Translations under genes and position numbers: made by a program
Shown: piece after piece, positions 44,018-52,453 of the stretch
How the letters are laid out: each line of letters begins with the position of its first letter
How positions within the stretch are numbered: position 1 is the first letter of the stretch
Origin: Halpernia humi
GTDB lineage: Bacteria > Bacteroidota > Bacteroidia > Flavobacteriales > Weeksellaceae
DNA: 64,000 nt
Assembly (NCBI RefSeq): GCF_900108025.1
Contig: NZ_FNUS01000006.1
Location: 184,575-248,574 of the forward strand
Direction of reading: 5' to 3'
The notes under the pieces: generated by a model
The model's input: the letters and a program-made list of their open reading frames with translations, nothing else
The model's database searches: none
What the model was told of the DNA's origin: nothing

Positions 44018-44485
44018 AGTATTAATATTTTGCTTAGTACTATTAAATACTGCTGCAGGATCAATTATAGGTAGAAAATATTTATCCTTAAAGTTTGTGC
44101 TGCTCAACTCAACTGAAAGAAGTGCTCTACAATGTGAAAAAGAAATACTTAAAAGTTGAATCATAAAATTATCAGGTAATTGAAATGTATCATTTTCGGG
44201 TTCATAACAATCATCTAATCCCACGATTTTAAAAGAAGTTCTTCCTGAATGGGTCACATAATTATTTTCCGTTGTTTCTGGCAGAAAACTATTAACATCA
44301 AATGTGATTTCAGATTTATCCTTATCGATATTAATATTAAAATTAATATTGATTTTTATTGGGTTGTTTTCAAAAAAAAGATTTTCAATAATATTATTTT
44401 CGACTTCTTTAAAACTAAATTCCAGAGTCTGAATTTTTATAATTTTAAAACCAATCTTTTTCTCTTTTTCTTTTTCTTTTTTCAT
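44003..44485 (-). CDS. SecB-like chaperone of a toxin-antitoxin-chaperone module
   Basis: 160 residues, third gene of the module. After a lysine/glutamate-rich start, the body follows the SecB layout: FKIIKIQTLEFSFKEV (first strand), alternating strands, RTSFKIVGLDD, then the LLSISFSHCRALLSVEL helix and FLPIIDPAAVF, comparable with SecB's ITSMVSRGTFP helix region and LNLAPVNFDALF end. SecB-like proteins encoded after toxin and antitoxin genes fold and protect an unstable antitoxin, as with Rv1957 of Mycobacterium tuberculosis. One base separates it from the antitoxin gene. The identification is from pattern and gene order, not from a search. Confidence 0.65.
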   Translation of the reverse strand: MKKEKEKEKKIGFKIIKIQTLEFSFKEVENNIIENLFFENNPIKININFNINIDKDKSEITFDVNSFLPETTENNYVTHSGRTSFKIVGLDDCYEPENDTFQLPDNFMIQLLSISFSHCRALLSVELSSTNFKDKYFLPIIDPAAVFNSTKQNINTKKKS

Positions 44486-44486
44486 T

Positions 44487-44903
44487 TTATTGACTTAAAA
44501 CTAAATCTAATTGAAAATTTGGATTTAATGGAATAATTTTACATTTATTAATTTTATCAATCTCAATTTCATTTGAAAATTGATTCAATTCAAACGTAAG
44601 ATTGGAATTATTATCTAAAATAGTATTAAAAGCGTCTATTTTATTTTGGAAAATTAATTTTGGAAAAACATTGATTTTAAAGCAAATTTCAAAAAGTTTT
44701 TCTAAAGAATAATTTACTTCATTATCATTAATTATTTGGGAAACTCGAGACTTAGAAATCCCTAAAACTTTTGCTAATTCCGTATTACTCTTTATTTTGT
44801 TCTCCTTTTTATAGTTTAATAAAGCATTGTAAATTAAACCGTTAATTTCTTCAACCCAATACATCGGTTGATTTAAAACTTTTTCGAGGTTTTTATTGCT
44901 CAT
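44487..44903 (-). CDS. HTH-domain antitoxin with C-terminal tail
   Basis: 138 residues. A helix-turn-helix domain at ~36-92 contains NTELAKVLGISKSRVSQIIN, the Cro/C1-type recognition motif, and FEICFKINVFPKLIF. The remaining ~45 residues (KINKCKIIPLNPNFQLDLVLSQ in part: IIPLNPNFQLDL) form a tail rich in hydrophobic residues and proline. In TAC systems such a tail is the chaperone addiction segment. Its start overlaps the toxin gene's end by 11 nt. Expected to neutralise the toxin and to repress the operon through the palindrome upstream. Confidence 0.75.
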   Translation of the reverse strand: MSNKNLEKVLNQPMYWVEEINGLIYNALLNYKKENKIKSNTELAKVLGISKSRVSQIINDNEVNYSLEKLFEICFKINVFPKLIFQNKIDAFNTILDNNSNLTFELNQFSNEIEIDKINKCKIIPLNPNFQLDLVLSQ

Positions 44904-45279
44904 TTAAATAATCTTTTATAATTTTTTTAACTCTTGATATATCTTTATCTTGATCATTTTTTTTACCGCCAGTAACAATTATTCTACCATTTTCATCTTT
45001 AAAAAAATAAATTCTTAAAATGTCTTTCTTTACTTCGTAAAGTTTACAGTTTCCAATTGTATCTAATAATCTTATTTTATTACTTCCTCTTAAATTGGTA
45101 TTGTTACTCGTATCTTGTAATATTCTCAAAGCGGCAGATAAATAGCCGAAGTGAGTGCCTTCCTTTTCAATTATATTAAAAAAGTTATCAAATTCATTTT
45201 TATCATTTTTACATAATTCAAAAACTTTAGTTGAACTCTGTTGAATTTTGTCGGACAAAGATATAGAATATTTTTTCAA
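44893..45279 (-). CDS. HigB/RelE-like toxin
   Basis: 128 residues, first gene of the three. The C-terminal half, YEVKKDILRIYFFKDENG followed by IIVTGGKKNDQDKDI and a closing basic helix, fits the RelE/HigB (Gp49-like) fold of ribosome-dependent mRNA interferases. The N-terminal ~60 residues are helical and somewhat longer than in minimal HigB. Toxin-first order with the HTH gene overlapping behind it is the HigBA arrangement. A near-perfect 18-bp palindrome lies just upstream. Activity is inferred. Confidence 0.72.
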   Translation of the reverse strand: MKKYSISLSDKIQQSSTKVFELCKNDKNEFDNFFNIIEKEGTHFGYLSAALRILQDTSNNTNLRGSNKIRLLDTIGNCKLYEVKKDILRIYFFKDENGRIIVTGGKKNDQDKDISRVKKIIKDYLNEQ

Positions 45280-45282
45280 TAT

Positions 45283-45300
45283 GTTTAGTTATAACTTAAC
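45283..45300. promoter_or_regulatory. Operator candidate of the TAC module
   Basis: GTTTAGTTATAACTTAAC is an 18-bp palindrome with one mismatched pair and a perfect AGTTATAACT core. It lies 3 bp upstream of the toxin start codon, where antitoxins of this class bind to repress their operon. Confidence 0.55.
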
Positions 45301-45387
45301 TTTATTATTTTTAAATAATGTATTTAACAAAAGTATAAAAAATGGAACAATTTTTTTATATTTACTCAAATTATATTTGTAATATTT

Positions 45388-46275
45388 ATGAAATTCGGAC
45401 AAGTCCCAGATCCTTCAGAAATTGATTTTACACTACCAAAAGATCATCCAAGAACCAAAGAAATTTTAAAGGAAAATAAATCCAAAAAATTTCACGCTTT
45501 TGTGGGTTGCGCCAAGTGGAACAAAACCGATTTGAAAGGATTTTACCCAAAAGGGACGAAAGACGAATTGACTTATTACGCGACGCAATTTAATTCTATT
45601 GAGTTGAATGCGACTTTCTATAGTTTGCCTTCGCCAACTCAGGTTGAAACATGGCGGGATAAAACGCCGAAAGATTTTAAATTTTTCCCGAAAATCACCA
45701 ATACCGTTTCGCATTTTAGAAGACTTTTGAATATTACAGATGTCGTAACGCAGTTTGCGACGTCGGTTTTAAATTTTGACGAAAAACTGGGAATGGCTTT
45801 TCTGCAACTTCATGATAATTTTAAACCAAAAGATTCGGAAAGACTCGAAGAATTTATTAAAAACTGGCCGAAAGAAGTGCTTCTCGCAGTTGAATTACGA
45901 AATGAAGAATGGTTTGCGGACGAGGAAATTTTTAACCAAACCATGGAACTTTTCGAGGAAAATAATATCACAAATATCATCGTCGATACAGCGGGAAGAA
46001 GAGATATGCTTCACATGAGACTAACCACAAATTCTACTTTTATTCGTTATGTTGGTGCCAATGACAAAAGTGATTATGAGCGTTTGGACGACTGGGTTGA
46101 ACGCATAAAACTTTGGAAACAAGAAGGTTTAGAAAACTTTTATTTCTTTGTGCATCAGAATATTGAGAAAGCCTCGCCGTTACTTTCTGCTTATTTTATT
46201 GAGAAATTAAACAAAGAAATTGGCACCGAACTTCATATTCCAAAATTGGCAGATGAAAATCCAACCCTTTTTTAA
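45388..46275 (+). CDS. DUF72 domain protein (YecE family)
   Basis: 295 residues. TIM-barrel-like DUF72 motifs are clear: FVGCAKWN, FYPKGTKDELTYYATQFNSI, LNATFYSLPSP, FKFFPKIT, FLQLHDNF, VELRNEEWF, FIRYVG and YFFVHQN. Function of the family is not established. The long start MKFGQVPDPSEIDFTLP is usual in Bacteroidota. Convergent with tyrS, 20 bp apart, with no obvious terminator between. Confidence 0.9.
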   Translation: MKFGQVPDPSEIDFTLPKDHPRTKEILKENKSKKFHAFVGCAKWNKTDLKGFYPKGTKDELTYYATQFNSIELNATFYSLPSPTQVETWRDKTPKDFKFFPKITNTVSHFRRLLNITDVVTQFATSVLNFDEKLGMAFLQLHDNFKPKDSERLEEFIKNWPKEVLLAVELRNEEWFADEEIFNQTMELFEENNITNIIVDTAGRRDMLHMRLTTNSTFIRYVGANDKSDYERLDDWVERIKLWKQEGLENFYFFVHQNIEKASPLLSAYFIEKLNKEIGTELHIPKLADENPTLF

Positions 46276-46295
46276 ACCTAAACCTAAATCTCAGC

Positions 46296-47591
46296 CTAAA
46301 TCCCTTTCACAATAAAATAATTCTTCTTGCCTTTCTGAAGCAACAAAAACTGATGATCCACAAAATCTTTCTCAGTAATCTGGTAATCTTCAGTAATTTT
46401 TTCTTTATTTAAAGAAATGGCGTTGCCCGCAAAATCGCGTCGCGCTTCACCTTTAGATTTTAAAAAACCACTTTGTTCGGATAATAAATCGACAATATTT
46501 CCCGAAAGAATTTCGCTTTTAGAAATTTCTTTCTGCGGCACACCGCTAAAAATTTCCAGAAAAGTCGCTTCATCCAAAGCCACTAAATCTTCCGCCGTAG
46601 ATTTTCCAAAAAGAATATTGGAGGCTTTCACGGCTTTTTCAAATTCCTCTTTTCCATGAACCCAAACCGTCACTTCTTCCCCTAATTTCTTCTGCAATTG
46701 TCTTTCGTGCGGCGCTTCTCTGTGCGTTTTTATTAAATCATTGATTGTTTCTTCCGACAAAAAAGTATAATATTTAATAAATCTTTCCGCATCTTCATCA
46801 GTAGAATTTACCCAAAACTGGTAAAATTTATAAGGTGAAGTTTTCTTCGGATCAAGCCAATAATTTTCGCCGGCTTCACTTTTTCCAAATTTAGAACCGT
46901 CAGATTTTGTAATTAAATTTACGGTCAAAGCAAATGCTTCACCTTGCACTTTTCTTCTGATCAATTCAGTCCCAGTCGTGATATTTCCCCATTGATCGGT
47001 TCCGCCCATTTGGAGTTTTACGTTATTGTTTTGGTAAAGATGTAAAAAGTCAAAACCTTGAAGAAGTTGATACGTAAATTCCGTGAAACTCATGCCTTCC
47101 GCGCCATTTTCGCCGGTCAGTCTTTTCTTCACAGATTCCTTCGCCATCATGTAATTGACGGTTAGATTTTTCCCGATATCACGCACAAAATCCAAAAAAG
47201 AAATATTTTTGATCCAGTCAAAATTGTTCACCAATTCTGCTTTGTTCGCTTCATTTCCGTCAAAATTCAAAAACTGCGACAATTGCCCTTTCAAACAAGA
47301 AACATAATGGTTCAAAGTCGCTTCATCCAAGAGATTTCTCTCGTTAGATTTCCCACTTGGATCGCCAATCATTCCCGTCGCACCGCCGACCAAAGCAATC
47401 GGTTTATGCCCGTGCTGTTGAAAATGCGCTAAAATTTTTATCTGAATCAAACTACCGATATGAAGAGAATCTGCCGTCGGATCAAACCCGATATAACCCG
47501 TCGTCATTTCCTTATCCAATTGTTTTTCAGTTCCGGGCATAGAATCGGCGTACAAACCGCGCCATTTCAGTTCTTCAATAAAAGCGTTCAT
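46296..47591 (-). CDS. tyrS: Tyrosyl-tRNA synthetase
   Basis: 431 residues from ATG 47591; a TTG seven codons upstream is not needed. Charges tRNA-Tyr. The class I HIGH motif is HIGS in [11 protein letters not shown]; the KMSKS equivalent is KFGKS in [13 protein letters not shown]. Tyrosine and tRNA elements include [12 protein letters not shown]. The C-terminal ~90 residues form an S4 RNA-binding domain ([19 protein letters not shown]). Bacterial TyrRS type 1. Upstream lies a dispersed repeat; no T-box is expected or seen. Confidence 0.96.
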   Translation of the reverse strand: MNAFIEELKWRGLYADSMPGTEKQLDKEMTTGYIGFDPTADSLHIGSLIQIKILAHFQQHGHKPIALVGGATGMIGDPSGKSNERNLLDEATLNHYVSCLKGQLSQFLNFDGNEANKAELVNNFDWIKNISFLDFVRDIGKNLTVNYMMAKESVKKRLTGENGAEGMSFTEFTYQLLQGFDFLHLYQNNNVKLQMGGTDQWGNITTGTELIRRKVQGEAFALTVNLITKSDGSKFGKSEAGENYWLDPKKTSPYKFYQFWVNSTDEDAERFIKYYTFLSEETINDLIKTHREAPHERQLQKKLGEEVTVWVHGKEEFEKAVKASNILFGKSTAEDLVALDEATFLEIFSGVPQKEISKSEILSGNIVDLLSEQSGFLKSKGEARRDFAGNAISLNKEKITEDYQITEKDFVDHQFLLLQKGKKNYFIVKGI

Positions 47592-47704
47592 TTTCGTAAA
47601 TTTAAGTTGCAAAAATAAATATAAAATTCGTTTTTACTAACATTTGTCCCAAACTTAATAAACTTAATTCCTTCATAAATCTTAATGTTAAGATTATTTT
47701 TACT

Positions 47705-47780
47705 TTGGGCAGACATTTCCGCCTTCCGTTCCCAATCCCGCCGCGGCGGGGATTTCCACTCAAGTCGGGCTGCAATGTAT
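47705..47780. repeat. Dispersed repeat of the CCGCCTTCCGTTCCC family
   Basis: GGGCAGACATTTCCGCCTTC, CGTTCCCAATC, core CCCGCCGCGGCGGGG, then ATTTCCACTCAAGTCGGGCT and GCAA. The outer segments are identical to those of the 63294 copy; only the core differs. Just upstream, 47650-47690 has the TTCATAAATCTTAA motif shared with 29572. Confidence 0.8.
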
Positions 47781-47840
47781 TTTATAATAATTAAGTGAAA
47801 GAAAAGAAGAAAGGAAGTTCTTTGAAAGATTAATTAAATT

Positions 47841-48097
47841 TTAGAAAGATGAAAAAATTGTTGCAAATAGAACATAAATACCAAATATTATTAGAATAAT
47901 TCCTATTGTAAAACCAAGATAAGAGTTCATAAAAGAATTAATATTCATTGCTTTTTCAAAATTTGTACCTTTATCTTTAAGTGGATTATATTTTGATGTT
48001 TTAAATTCTTTTATGCTATTTAAAAAGAAAAAAAACAAATCACACCAATTAAAATTGTTGCTAAACTAAATATTAAACCAATTGCTAAATCGCTCAT
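47841..48097 (-). pseudogene. Frameshifted small two-helix membrane protein
   Basis: ATG at 48097 opens MSDLAIGLIFSLATILIGVI and stops after 25 codons in the frame as written. If a run of eight T (minus strand, about 48028-48035) had nine, the frame would continue NSIKEFKTSKYNPLKDKG and a second helix GFTIGIILIIFGIYVLF to the stop at 47841, giving ~85 residues with two membrane helices. The continuity of protein-like sequence on both sides of a homopolymer suggests a one-base deletion, a sequencing error or slippage. Function unknown. Confidence 0.65.
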
Positions 48098-48159
48098 AAT
48101 TATACTTTAATAAAATTTTGTAATTATCAATAATTTCTAATAATTCAAATTTATAGGTT

Positions 48160-48212
48160 TTTTGTCATTCCGTAGGAATCTAAGTCGTTGAGATTCCTAC
48201 GGAATGACAAAA
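48160..48212. repeat. Long hairpin repeat, second copy
   Basis: Two 22-bp perfectly complementary arms around a 9-bp loop. The arms are the same sequence as those of the 50-bp palindrome at 41972. Lies in the 324-bp gap before hutH. Confidence 0.95.
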
Positions 48213-48244
48213 TGCTGTTTTGTTTTAAAAAGACATAAAAACTT

Positions 48245-48340
48245 TCAAAGCCACGAAGTGGTGAAATAAAATAGCATAGGGTGAAACCCTATGAAAAAAT
48301 AAAGAAATAAAAAAAGCCACAAAGTGGCGAAATAAATTTC
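48245..48340. repeat. GCCACGAAGTGG / CATAGGGTGAAACCCTATG repeat cluster
   Basis: Three small palindromic pieces: AAGCCACGAAGTGGTGAAAT at 48248, CATAGGGTGAAACCCTATG at 48275-48293 and AAGCCACAAAGTGGCGAAAT at 48314. The first and third are copies of one unit. Nothing else is recognised before hutH. Confidence 0.7.
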
Positions 48341-48421
48341 AAAAAAATTATATGTAATTTTAATCAAACAGTAATTTTTAAAATTATTTAATTCCGTACT
48401 TTTAGAAAAAAATTTTTCCTC

Positions 48422-49909
48422 ATGAATTACGGCCTAGATTATTTTTCAATTGAAGACATTTTAACAATTGTTGAAAATCCGAAAATCGCAAAATTAAACG
48501 CAAAAGCAAAAAAACAAATCACAGATTCTGCAGAAAACGTAAAGAAAATAATTGCTTCAGATAGAACGGTTTACGGTATAAATACAGGTTTTGGTCCTTT
48601 GTGCGATACCAAAATTTCTGAAGAAGAAACCGAACATTTACAACATAATTTAATTATTTCTCACGCCGTCGGCGTTGGAAAACCAATTTCAAAAAAACTC
48701 TCAAAAATAATGATGGTCGCGAAAATTCATGCGCTTTCAAAAGGTTTTTCGGGAGTTTCCTTAGAATTGGTGGAACGTTTGATTTTAATGGTAGAAAAAG
48801 ATATTATTCCGCTAATTCCAGAACAAGGTTCAGTAGGTGCTTCTGGTGATTTGGCACCTTTGGCGCATATGGTTTTACCACTTTTAGGTTTGGGGAAAGT
48901 CTGGCAAAATGATGTTGCTGTTCCGACAAAAGAAGTTTTAGAAAAATACAATATCGAGCCTTTAATTCTCGGCCCAAAAGAAGGTTTGGGTTTAATTAAC
49001 GGAACACAGTTTATTTTAGCCCATTCCATTTTAGGTTTAGAAAAATTTGAATATTTACTGGATTTGGCAGATTTAACCGCAGCATTGAGTTTGGAAGCGT
49101 ACCGCGGTTCTGCAAGTCCTTACAAGAAAGAATTGCACGAAATTCGTCCATTTGACGGAAGCAAAAAAGTCGCTTCCAGAATGCGGAAATTTTTAAAAAA
49201 TTCTGAAAATCTTGATGCCCACGAATTTTGTGATCGAGTGCAAGATCCCTATTCTATGCGTTGCGTGCCGCAAGTTCACGGCGCAAGTAGAAATGCTTTC
49301 GAACATTTAAAAAAATTAACAGAAATTGAACTTAATTCTGTAACCGATAATCCAATCGTTATTTCTGATGAAGAAGCCATTTCTGGTGGAAATTTTCACG
49401 GGCAACTTTTAGCAATGCCTCTAGATTACGCGACTTTGGCGGCGGCAGAATTAGGAAATATTTCTGATAGAAGAAGTTATCTACTTTTAGAAGGAAAATA
49501 TGGTTTACCGAAATTATTAGTGGAAAGCAGCGGCTTAAATTCCGGCTATATGATTCCACAATATACAACTGCGGCCTTGGTTTCCGAAAATAAATCGCTT
49601 TGTTTTCCGGCTTCTGCAGATTCAATTCCGACAAGTTTAGGGCAGGAAGATCACGTTTCTATGGGAAGTATTTCGGGAAGAAAATTTAATCAGGTTTTAG
49701 GGAATTTAGAGAATATTTTAGCCGTAGAGTTGATGTTTGGCGCTCAAGGTTTGGAATTTAGAAGACCTGCGAAATGCACGAAATTTGTAGAAGACGCTTA
49801 CGATTTAATCCGAACAAAAGTTTCTAAATTAACCAATGACCGCTTAATTGGCGAAGATATTTTAGCAATTGCTGATTTAATTAGAGAAAGAAAATTTCAG
49901 GCTAATTAA
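48422..49909 (+). CDS. hutH: Histidine ammonia-lyase
   Basis: 495 residues. The MIO prosthetic group forms from A140-S141-G142 in GSVGASGDLAPLAHM. YGINTGFGPL and LIISHAVGVGKP match histidine ammonia-lyase rather than the tyrosine-specific forms, whose loop reads differently. SVTDNPIV and GGNFHGQLLAMPLDY are further family motifs, as is EDHVSMGS. Converts histidine to urocanate. Other hut genes are not next to it, so a role outside the full degradation pathway remains possible. Related flavobacterial lyases act on tyrosine in pigment synthesis; this one fits histidine better. Confidence 0.87.
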   Translation: MNYGLDYFSIEDILTIVENPKIAKLNAKAKKQITDSAENVKKIIASDRTVYGINTGFGPLCDTKISEEETEHLQHNLIISHAVGVGKPISKKLSKIMMVAKIHALSKGFSGVSLELVERLILMVEKDIIPLIPEQGSVGASGDLAPLAHMVLPLLGLGKVWQNDVAVPTKEVLEKYNIEPLILGPKEGLGLINGTQFILAHSILGLEKFEYLLDLADLTAALSLEAYRGSASPYKKELHEIRPFDGSKKVASRMRKFLKNSENLDAHEFCDRVQDPYSMRCVPQVHGASRNAFEHLKKLTEIELNSVTDNPIVISDEEAISGGNFHGQLLAMPLDYATLAAAELGNISDRRSYLLLEGKYGLPKLLVESSGLNSGYMIPQYTTAALVSENKSLCFPASADSIPTSLGQEDHVSMGSISGRKFNQVLGNLENILAVELMFGAQGLEFRRPAKCTKFVEDAYDLIRTKVSKLTNDRLIGEDILAIADLIRERKFQAN

Positions 49910-49990
49910 AAATTTCTATTTTATATATTTCACCTTTTACTTTTGCCTTTTTACTTATAACAACTATCTTTACGGCAAAATTTTTTTAGC

Positions 49991-50827
49991 ATGATAAACT
50001 GGGAAACTGTAAAAGAATATGATGATATTACGTACAAAAAATGTAATGGTGTTGCCAGAATTGCAATAAACCGCCCGGAAGTTCGCAACGCATTTCGCCC
50101 CAAAACCACCTCAGAATTATATGATGCTTTTTACCATGTTTCGGAAGATTCTTCTGTCGGCGTAGTTTTGCTTACTGGCGAAGGTCCGAGTAAAAAAGAT
50201 GGCGGATGGGCTTTTTGCAGTGGCGGCGATCAAAATGCACGCGGCGAAAAAGGTTATGTTGGTGAAGATGGAAGACACAGATTAAATATTTTAGAAGTTC
50301 AAAGACTCATCAGATTTATGCCAAAAGTGGTGATCGCAGTTGTTCCGGGTTGGGCAGTTGGCGGTGGACATTCACTTCACGTGGTTTGCGATTTAACTTT
50401 AGCAAGTAAAGAACATGCGATTTTTAAACAAACCGATGCGGATGTCACCAGTTTTGACGGCGGTTATGGATCGGCTTATTTGGCAAAAATGGTCGGACAA
50501 AAAAAAGCAAGAGAAATTTTCTTTTTAGGCCGAAATTATACGGCGCAGGAAGCCGCGGATATGGGAATGGTGAATGCCGTTATTCCACACGCAGAATTGG
50601 AAGATACGGCTTACGAATGGGCGCAGGAAATTTTAGCAAAATCGCCAATGTCCATCAGAATGCTGAAATTCGCTATGAATTTAACTGACGATGGAATGGT
50701 AGGTCAACAGGTTTTTGCTGGCGAAGCAACACGTTTGGCGTATATGACGGACGAAGCCAAAGAAGGAAGAAACGCCTTTTTAGAAAAAAGAAAACCGGAT
50801 TTTGGAAAAAATAACTGGATCTCTTAA
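49991..50827 (+). CDS. menB: 1,4-dihydroxy-2-naphthoyl-CoA synthase
   Basis: 278 residues, normal size. Crotonase-fold enzyme that cyclises o-succinylbenzoyl-CoA in menaquinone synthesis. [26 protein letters not shown] (oxyanion hole and SGGDQ motif), [41 protein letters not shown] and the C-terminal [14 protein letters not shown] are typical MenB segments. Followed 91 bp later by menA. Confidence 0.95.
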   Translation: MINWETVKEYDDITYKKCNGVARIAINRPEVRNAFRPKTTSELYDAFYHVSEDSSVGVVLLTGEGPSKKDGGWAFCSGGDQNARGEKGYVGEDGRHRLNILEVQRLIRFMPKVVIAVVPGWAVGGGHSLHVVCDLTLASKEHAIFKQTDADVTSFDGGYGSAYLAKMVGQKKAREIFFLGRNYTAQEAADMGMVNAVIPHAELEDTAYEWAQEILAKSPMSIRMLKFAMNLTDDGMVGQQVFAGEATRLAYMTDEAKEGRNAFLEKRKPDFGKNNWIS

Positions 50828-50876
50828 ATTAAGAAATTAGACATTAGATTTTAGAAGTTAGACTATAAAAGTTTAA

Positions 50877-50911
50877 AAAATCTAAAATCTAAAATCTAAA
50901 ATCTAAAATCT
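50877..50911 (+). repeat. Tandem AAAATCT heptamer repeat
   Basis: Five perfect AAAATCT units in the menB-menA gap, preceded by degenerate variants (TTAGATTTTAGAAG). It ends 7 bp before the menA start codon, so copy number changes would alter the spacing to the ribosome-binding region. Confidence 0.9.
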
Positions 50912-50918
50912 ATTTTAA

Positions 50919-51842
50919 ATGAAATATTGGATAAAAGCCGCACGTTTGCGCACTTTGCCGCTTTCAATGAGTGGAATTGTTCTCGGTTCTTATATCGCAA
51001 AATGGCGCTTGAATTTAGACGGAAAAACCTGGGACTGGCAAATTTTTGCTTTGGCAATGTTGGTGACGCTTTTGTACCAAATTCTTTCAAATTTCGCCAA
51101 TGATTACGGCGACGGAATCCGTGGGACAGATCTAAACCGAAAAGGTGAGGCAAGAGCCGTTGCCGCGGGACATATCACAGCAAATCAAATGAAAAACGGC
51201 GTAATCGTGCTTTCGATTTTGTCATTAATTGCGACGGTTGCACTTTTATATGTTGCTTTTTTGCCGGATTATATGAATTCTTTTTACCTGTTTATTGGTT
51301 TGGGAATCGCTTGTGTTTTAGCGGCAATTGGTTATACAATTGGTAAAAAACCTTATGGTTACATGGGGTTAGGCGATATTTTCGTTTTTGTTTTCTTTGG
51401 ATTGGTTTCGGTTTGCGGCAGTTATTTTCTGTTCACTAAATCTTTCTCTTGGGATATTTTATTACCGGCAACTGCGATTGGATTGTTCAGCACAGCGGTT
51501 TTAAATTTAAATAATATGCGTGATATTGAAAGTGACGCTTTAACAGGGAAACATACGTTAGCGCTGCGTTTAGGTTTCAAAAAAGCGATGGTTTATGAAG
51601 TTATTTTGCTGCAATTGCCTTTAATTATTATGCTTGCATTTATGTTAATCAATAAATTACATGAAACAGCACATTATTATGCGTTTATCTTTTTCATCTT
51701 AATTTTACCTTTAATGGCAATCAGACGGCGAATAATGGAAGTAAAAGAACCTCATGAACTCGATCAGTTTTTAAAACAAGTCGGGATTATTACTTTTATG
51801 ATGAGCGTTTTAGTAGCGATTGGTTTAAATTATTTTAATTAA
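50919..51842 (+). CDS. menA: 1,4-dihydroxy-2-naphthoate octaprenyltransferase
   Basis: 307 residues with about eight to nine membrane helices. UbiA-superfamily enzyme that attaches the prenyl chain and yields demethylmenaquinone. The two Asp-rich motifs are NFANDYGDGIRGTD and NNMRDIESDALTGKHTLALRLG. The start KYWIKAARLRTLPLS is typical. Acts two steps after MenB in the same pathway (a thioesterase step lies between). Start ATG 50919. Confidence 0.94.
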   Translation: MKYWIKAARLRTLPLSMSGIVLGSYIAKWRLNLDGKTWDWQIFALAMLVTLLYQILSNFANDYGDGIRGTDLNRKGEARAVAAGHITANQMKNGVIVLSILSLIATVALLYVAFLPDYMNSFYLFIGLGIACVLAAIGYTIGKKPYGYMGLGDIFVFVFFGLVSVCGSYFLFTKSFSWDILLPATAIGLFSTAVLNLNNMRDIESDALTGKHTLALRLGFKKAMVYEVILLQLPLIIMLAFMLINKLHETAHYYAFIFFILILPLMAIRRRIMEVKEPHELDQFLKQVGIITFMMSVLVAIGLNYFN

Positions 51843-51885
51843 AAAATAGAAAAATAAAATTTTTTATTGAAGCGAAATTTAATTC

Positions 51886-52446
51886 ATGATTTTAGATTTT
51901 AAAAATAACATTTGGCAATCAACAAGTAGAATTTTACTTTTTGTAATTATTATTTTAATAGTTGCTTTAATAAATTTTGATTTCTATAATTCATTTCAGA
52001 ATTTTGATTTTTTATATCAGAAAAATTACTCTAATAATAACAATTTCTATCTATTATTAATTTTAGTAGCATTTTTGACTTCTATTTTAATCACCAATTC
52101 TCTTTTTGAAAAGAAATATATTTTTAAATTGTCAAATCTTTTAATTGCTCTTTTGTTTTTTTTATTCTTACTTCCAATGTTTATATTTTTGTCGTTTCAA
52201 TTTTCATTAAATTCGAACTTGGATTTTTTATTAAAGAAAAAAATTGAAAAAGTTGAAAGAAAAAGTTTTATTGATGAAGGTGATTCAAGAACTTACCAAT
52301 ACATTATAGAAAAAGACACGCTTTATTATTCCAATTATAACCTTTATGGAAATAAAGATAAAAGCGAACATAATAATCTTCTTAATGGAGAAATTTACAA
52401 AACATTATTAAGAAAAAATTATTTTATAAAATTCAATAGAAAATAA
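51886..52446 (+). CDS. Putative membrane protein, unknown function
   Basis: 186 residues. Three hydrophobic segments: ILLFVIIILIVALINF, FYLLLILVAFLTSILI and LIALLFFLFLLPMFIFLSF. The C-terminal ~70 residues are soluble and charged, containing EKDTLYYSNYNLYGNKDKS. No family recognised. Strong A+T content, similar to several other small genes here. It lies 43 bp after menA and 7 bp before the metallo-hydrolase gene, so probably cotranscribed. Confidence 0.6.
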   Translation: MILDFKNNIWQSTSRILLFVIIILIVALINFDFYNSFQNFDFLYQKNYSNNNNFYLLLILVAFLTSILITNSLFEKKYIFKLSNLLIALLFFLFLLPMFIFLSFQFSLNSNLDFLLKKKIEKVERKSFIDEGDSRTYQYIIEKDTLYYSNYNLYGNKDKSEHNNLLNGEIYKTLLRKNYFIKFNRK

Positions 52447-52453
52447 ATTCAAA

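Noticed and set aside
48160..48212. Terminator of the frameshifted gene or of hutH
   Set aside because: The same hairpin occurs elsewhere as a dispersed repeat and has no consistent T tract, so a simple terminator role is not supported.
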